Origin: Deltaproteobacteria bacterium
GTDB lineage: Bacteria > Desulfobacterota > Desulfobacteria > Desulfobacterales > JAUVGT01
Direction: 5' to 3'
Length of the DNA: 9,884 bases
NCBI GenBank assembly: GCA_030593645.1
Contig: JAUVGT010000173.1
Location: 1 to 9,884 of the forward strand
Every line of letters begins with the position of its first letter. Position 1 is the first letter of the stretch. Shown here one piece after another: positions 6,734 to 9,884 of the stretch. A model generated the notes under the pieces. It saw only the letters and a program-made list of their open reading frames with translations, was not told where the DNA came from and searched no databases. Position numbers and translations under genes: made by a program.

Positions 6734-6762
6734 TTGACAGCCGATCATTAAAATAGTAATTT
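6734..6762 (+). promoter_or_regulatory. Probable promoter of the nfeD-nfeD-floA operon
   Basis: A consensus TTGACA (6734-6739) is followed after 17 bp by TAATTT (6757-6762), which keeps the most conserved T, A and T of the -10 box. Transcription would begin near 6769, leaving about 70 nt before the first ATG. A 9-bp inverted repeat, TTCACTTGA (6729-6737) and TCAAGTGAA (6786-6794), brackets it, with the left arm overlapping the -35 box. Confidence 0.5.
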
Positions 6763-6841
6763 TACTGAAAAAACAGTTCTATTTTTCAAGTGAATATATT
6801 GTTCCCTTCCATAATTTTAATAAAGAATCTCGATATGTATC

Positions 6842-8323
6842 ATGAGGCGATTAGTGAATAATAAAATAAATAAATGGATTTTTTTTTCCCTCATACTAAT
6901 AATTATTTTTTTCATGTCCGGCAGCGTTTCATTGAGCGGATCTTCAGAAGGGAAAGTATATATCATACCGATTGTAGGAGAAATAGACCCGGGGATGGCA
7001 GCTTATTTGAAACGTGCTTTTCGCGATATACCGGATACAAAAGGTACAACAGTAATTATTAAGATAGATACATTCGGCGGCCGTATCGATTCGACTTTTG
7101 AAATAATAAACACGATTCTAGATGTGGTAAATGCAGAAACAATCGCTTATGTGGAAAAAGAAGCCCTGTCAGCCGGTTCACTCATCGCCCTGTCCTGTAA
7201 TAAGCTCGTCATGGAAAACAACACCACCATTGGAGACTGTGCGCCGATCAGTTATTCTACCACGGAAGGTGCCAAAGCACTCGGAGAAAAGGTTCAGTCT
7301 CCGCTAAGAGCAAAATTCCGGACCCTGGCAAAACGAAACGGGTATCCTGAAGCTTTAGCGGAATCCATGGTTACCGCTGAGATGGAAATTTATGAAGTTA
7401 AAATTGATGGAAAAATACAATACATGGACTTGAAGGACTTTGACAACCTCACTAAAAAAGAAAAGGCCCGTGTCCAATCGAAAAAAGTCATTGTCGCTAA
7501 AGGTGAACTCCTTACCATGGACGATACCGAAGCGCTCAACCTCGGTTTTTCAAAAATGAGTGTCCGCAATATTGATGAGATGCTCAAAGCAATGGATATT
7601 GCGAACAGGGAGTTGGTAACAATCGAGGAATCCTGGTCCGAATCTTTCGTGGGTTTTATTAATGGAATCGCCGGAATATTAATGATGATCGGACTTGCCG
7701 CCCTGTATACGGAAATTAAATCCCCTGGTTTTGGTGTACCGGGAATCATCGGCATCACCTGCCTGGCTCTTGTTTTTTTGAATCAATATTTTGTGGGGCT
7801 TGCCGATTATACTGAACTGCTTTTGATTGTCACAGGTATCTTACTTCTCGGGTTTGAACTTTTTGTTACGCCCGGGTTCGGAGTGGCCGGTTTTTCCGGA
7901 CTGATTTGTATATCTATCGGGATGATACTCGGCTTTCAGGATTTTGTGATCCCGGATCCTTCATTCCCATGGGAAAAAGAGCTTTTAATAAACAACTCCA
8001 TCCAGGTATTCGGGGCCGCCCTGGCGGCATTTGTTCTATCTCTTCTTGTAATCCGCTTTATCCTACCAAAGATCTCTCTTGTTATTGAAGGCCCATATCT
8101 TGATACCACACTTGAAAAAGCGCATGCGGATTCCTCTGAAACCGGTTTTGTTACAATCGGTGATAGTGGTACTGCCATGACTTTTCTCCGGCCTTCAGGA
8201 AAAATGAAAATTAAAACAGAAATCATTGACGTCATCGCGGAAGGTGAATTTATTGAAAAAGGTACGTCGATAAAAGTCATCGAAATAAATGGAAACAGGA
8301 TCATAGTCGCAAAGAGCGAATAA
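6842..8323 (+). CDS. Long NfeD-family membrane protein with ClpP-class serine protease domain
   Basis: The 493-aa protein is a membrane-bound serine protease of the NfeD1b/YqeZ type that works with flotillin-like FloA. Residues 10-30 are a signal peptide or N-terminal membrane segment. The ClpP-class domain (about 38-255) carries IDTFGGRIDS and the nucleophile Ser110 in ALSAGSLIA; Lys150, 11 residues ahead of the LA in RTLAKRNG, aligns with the dyad lysine of archaeal PH1510. Hydrophobic segments lie near 269-290, 298-320, 322-341, 347-365 and 385-407. The C-terminal OB-fold NfeD domain covers about 430-493 (RPSGK, GEFIEKGT, IEINGNRIIV). ATG 6842 lacks a clear ribosome site; a GTG at 6854 with GAGG six to seven nt upstream is an alternative start and would keep the signal peptide. 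Only 3 nt separate its stop from the next gene. Confidence 0.92.
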   Translation: MRRLVNNKINKWIFFSLILIIIFFMSGSVSLSGSSEGKVYIIPIVGEIDPGMAAYLKRAFRDIPDTKGTTVIIKIDTFGGRIDSTFEIINTILDVVNAETIAYVEKEALSAGSLIALSCNKLVMENNTTIGDCAPISYSTTEGAKALGEKVQSPLRAKFRTLAKRNGYPEALAESMVTAEMEIYEVKIDGKIQYMDLKDFDNLTKKEKARVQSKKVIVAKGELLTMDDTEALNLGFSKMSVRNIDEMLKAMDIANRELVTIEESWSESFVGFINGIAGILMMIGLAALYTEIKSPGFGVPGIIGITCLALVFLNQYFVGLADYTELLLIVTGILLLGFELFVTPGFGVAGFSGLICISIGMILGFQDFVIPDPSFPWEKELLINNSIQVFGAALAAFVLSLLVIRFILPKISLVIEGPYLDTTLEKAHADSSETGFVTIGDSGTAMTFLRPSGKMKIKTEIIDVIAEGEFIEKGTSIKVIEINGNRIIVAKSE

Positions 8324-8326
8324 AAA

Positions 8327-8806
8327 ATGGAAAATAATATATCATTACCCATCATACTTCAGCTTATTGGAGTAATTGTAATTATCGCTGAAATTATACT
8401 CCCTTCGGGCGGTATCCTGTCAGTTCTTGCGGCAGGTGTATTCGGTTATTCTCTATACATCGCGTTTTCTAATATATCGACCACTGCGGGAATGCTTTTC
8501 GTCGCGGCGGATATCGTTATCATACCGATCCTCGTAATCGTTGGCTTGAAACTACTGGCCAAATCACCTGTAACACTTCGAAAAAGATTATTAAAAGAAG
8601 AAGGTGTGACTTCACAATCAAGCAAACTTGAACAATTTATCGGTCGCAAAGGCAAAACCGTTTCAAACCTCCGTCCTTCGGGAATCGCCGTAATCGACGG
8701 TAAAAGGGTTGATGTTGTGAGCCGCGGCGAGTATATTGAACAAGAATCTGAAGTAATTGTTATCACAGTCACCGGAAACCAAATTATTGTCAGGAAAAAG
8801 GAATAG
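8327..8806 (+). CDS. Short NfeD-family membrane protein (membrane plus OB-fold domain)
   Basis: This 159-aa protein has three predicted membrane segments (about 8-25, 28-48 and 54-77), then a basic linker, and a C-terminal OB-fold NfeD domain (about 103-159) with LRPSGIAVIDGKRVDVVSRG and TGNQIIVRKKE. It lacks any protease domain. Its OB domain resembles that of the long NfeD just upstream (both carry LRPSG, a GE(F/Y)IE turn and a NG/TGN-(R/Q)-IIV ending), so the two are likely ancient paralogues. Short NfeD proteins are thought to act as partners or scaffolds for SPFH proteins through this domain. The start ATG at 8327 follows the upstream stop by 3 nt, with an AAAGAG about 10 nt away, so translation is probably coupled. 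Product length fits the short class. Confidence 0.9.
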   Translation: MENNISLPIILQLIGVIVIIAEIILPSGGILSVLAAGVFGYSLYIAFSNISTTAGMLFVAADIVIIPILVIVGLKLLAKSPVTLRKRLLKEEGVTSQSSKLEQFIGRKGKTVSNLRPSGIAVIDGKRVDVVSRGEYIEQESEVIVITVTGNQIIVRKKE

Positions 8807-8813
8807 TATCAAC

Positions 8814-8820
8814 AAGGAGG
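8814..8820 (+). promoter_or_regulatory. Consensus Shine-Dalgarno for floA
   Basis: A perfect AAGGAGG lies 6 nt before the ATG at 8827. It is much stronger than the sites in front of the two nfeD genes, so FloA is probably made in excess over its NfeD partners from the shared transcript (inference). Confidence 0.85.
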
Positions 8821-8826
8821 CTTAAC

Positions 8827-9804
8827 ATGAAAGAAACTATTTTTCTTATTGTCATAGTTGTAATGATTATTGTACTTTTTTATTTTGTCGGATCTGCGGT
8901 ATCACTTTGGATTCAGGCCCTGGTCTCAGGCGCACGTGTGGGACTTTTTAATATCGTTTTCATGCGGTTCAGAAAAGTACCGCCAAAACTCATTGTAACC
9001 GCCAAAATCATGGCCGTTAAAGCCGGGATTAAAATCACCACCAACGATCTGGAATCGCACTTCCTTGCGGGCGGTGATGTAATGCGGGTCATCCAGGCAC
9101 TGATCGCGGCTGACAAGGCCAATATCGAACTGATCTTTAACCGGGCTGCCGCCATCGACCTCGCTGGAAGGAATGTACTTGAAGCGGTACAAATGAGTGT
9201 TAATCCCAAAGTAATTGAAACACCGCTTGTGGCCGCGATGGCAAAAGACGGTATCCAGTTAAAGGCCCTTTCAAGGGTTACCGTTCGGGCGAACATAGAC
9301 AGGCTCGTCGGCGGCGCGGGTGAAGAAACTATCCTGGCAAGAGTTGGTGAAGGTATCGTCACAACCATCGGTTCAGCGGATAGCCATAAAAGCGTACTTG
9401 AAAATCCCGATCTCATCTCAAAAAGAGTTCTTGAAAAAGGACTCGATTCCGGCACCGCGTATGAAATTCTATCCATTGATATCGCGGATGTTGATGTGGG
9501 GAAGAATATCGGGGCCGAACTTGAAACAGATCGTGCCGAAGCGGATAAGAAAATCGCCCAGGCCAAAGCAGAAGAGCGAAGGGCCATGGCAATCGCGGTG
9601 GAGCAGGAAATGAAAGCCAGGGTTCAGGAGATGAGGGCAAAAGTTGTGGAAGCCGAAGCAGAGGTACCCCTCGCAATGGCAGATGCTTTCAGAAAAGGCA
9701 ACCTGGGGATTATGGACTATTATAAAATGAAAAATATCATGGCGGACACACAGATGAGGGATAAAATCGGATCACCTGATCAGCCTGATGAAACAGATAA
9801 ATAA
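8827..9804 (+). CDS. floA: Flotillin-like protein FloA (SPFH family, membrane microdomain scaffold)
   Basis: The 325-aa protein has the length and layout of B. subtilis FloA (YqfA). A hydrophobic hairpin-like anchor (about 4-30) is followed by WIQALVSGARVGLFN and MRFRKVPPKLIV, then the signature KAGIKITTNDLESHFLAGG (65-83). The SPFH/PHB core continues to about 225 (SRVTVRANIDRLVGGAGEETILARVGEG at 149-176). A coiled coil of Ala, Glu and Arg/Lys (about 230-290; EADKKIAQAKAEERRAMAI) drives oligomerisation, and the tail contains GNLGIMDYYKMKNI. FloA forms cytoplasmic-face oligomers that organise rigid lipid domains and protein complexes. It is the third gene of the operon, 20 nt after the short nfeD, and this pairing matches the known NfeD-flotillin gene association. 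All expected regions are present and it appears intact. Confidence 0.96.
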   Translation: MKETIFLIVIVVMIIVLFYFVGSAVSLWIQALVSGARVGLFNIVFMRFRKVPPKLIVTAKIMAVKAGIKITTNDLESHFLAGGDVMRVIQALIAADKANIELIFNRAAAIDLAGRNVLEAVQMSVNPKVIETPLVAAMAKDGIQLKALSRVTVRANIDRLVGGAGEETILARVGEGIVTTIGSADSHKSVLENPDLISKRVLEKGLDSGTAYEILSIDIADVDVGKNIGAELETDRAEADKKIAQAKAEERRAMAIAVEQEMKARVQEMRAKVVEAEAEVPLAMADAFRKGNLGIMDYYKMKNIMADTQMRDKIGSPDQPDETDK

Positions 9805-9811
9805 TATGAAT

Positions 9812-9840
9812 CCGGACTTTTTACGGGATCATCAATTTAA
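9812..9840 (+). repeat. Single copy of the dispersed ACTTTTTACGA repeat after floA
   Basis: CCGGACTTTTTACGGGATC followed by ATCAATTTAA begins 8 bp after the floA stop codon. It matches the unit at 6526 in the same orientation, with single changes in the second half (GAGACC versus GGGATC). No stem followed by a T-tract is seen, so it is not recognisable as an intrinsic terminator. Confidence 0.7.
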
Positions 9841-9846
9841 ATAAAC

Positions 9847-9884
9847 ATGAAAATAAAATTCGCCCGGCTGAATATTCACACTAT
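9847..9884 (+). CDS. Possible start of a next gene, cut by the window edge
   Basis: An ATG at 9847 opens a frame reading MKIKFARLNIHT up to the last base. No clear ribosome binding site precedes it, and the repeat at 9812-9840 ends just upstream. The fragment is too short to assign to a family. Confidence 0.28.
   Translation, partial: MKIKFARLNIHT

Noticed and set aside
6470..6751. 93-codon open frame in the divergent spacer
   Set aside because: It runs through the tandem ACTTTTTACGA repeats and into the nfeD promoter, has no ribosome site and its product is low-complexity, so it is not a credible gene.
6764..6777. ACTG-N6-CAGT as a LexA (SOS) box near the nfeD promoter
   Set aside because: Spacing does not match the known LexA box (CTGT-N8-ACAG) and the half-sites are too short to be meaningful.
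8913..9587. Long open frame of 224 codons on the minus strand across floA
   Set aside because: It lies fully inside a convincing flotillin gene; its Ser/Pro/Ala-rich translation is the typical antisense shadow of an Ala/Glu/Lys-rich coding sequence.

Overview
The window looks like a bacterial chromosome segment of moderate to low GC. The gene content (flotillin FloA with two NfeD proteins, a Lon-family protease of the LonB type, a cyclophilin-FKBP fusion) and the dispersed intergenic repeat around ACTTTTTACGA are most reminiscent of Desulfobacterota (former Deltaproteobacteria). This placement is an inference from resemblance; no rRNA or other decisive marker is present.

Region 1 (about 1-1800) has an accessory, patchwork character. 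It begins with the decayed remains of a REP-associated Y1 transposase (RAYT). A small orphan gene of better GC (330-665) follows, then a strikingly AT-rich gene for a secreted phosphodiester-glycosidase (NAGPA-domain) protein (723-1556). Next is a non-coding inverted-repeat element (about 1563-1749) with REP-like hairpins.

Region 2 (about 1819-3690) has a minus-strand gene for an exported or membrane-anchored peptidyl-prolyl isomerase that joins a cyclophilin and an FKBP domain. A near-consensus promoter then drives two small plus-strand genes of unknown function (61 and 79 aa), which converge on the next gene with only 21 bp between them.

Region 3 (3688-6099) is a minus-strand Lon-like AAA+ protease with an intact Ser-Lys dyad and its own TTGACA-17-TATATT promoter.

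Region 4 (6100-6841) is a 740-bp divergent intergenic region. It holds the Lon promoter, a compound palindrome, degenerate and tandem copies of the ACTTTTTACGA repeat, and a promoter for the operon to the right.

Region 5 (6842-9804) is a tight operon: a long NfeD with a ClpP-class serine protease domain, a short NfeD with only membrane and OB-fold domains, and FloA, the flotillin-like scaffold. NfeD/FloA pairs organise membrane microdomains. Together with the Lon-like protease and the double PPIase, the core of the window is rich in protein quality-control functions, but no shared regulation can be shown. A further copy of the dispersed repeat follows floA, and a possible next gene starts at the right edge.

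I looked for an undescribed system. The best candidates are the small-protein pair at 3207-3666 and the repeat/palindrome family in the 6100-6841 spacer. Neither is strong enough to be called a new system from sequence alone.
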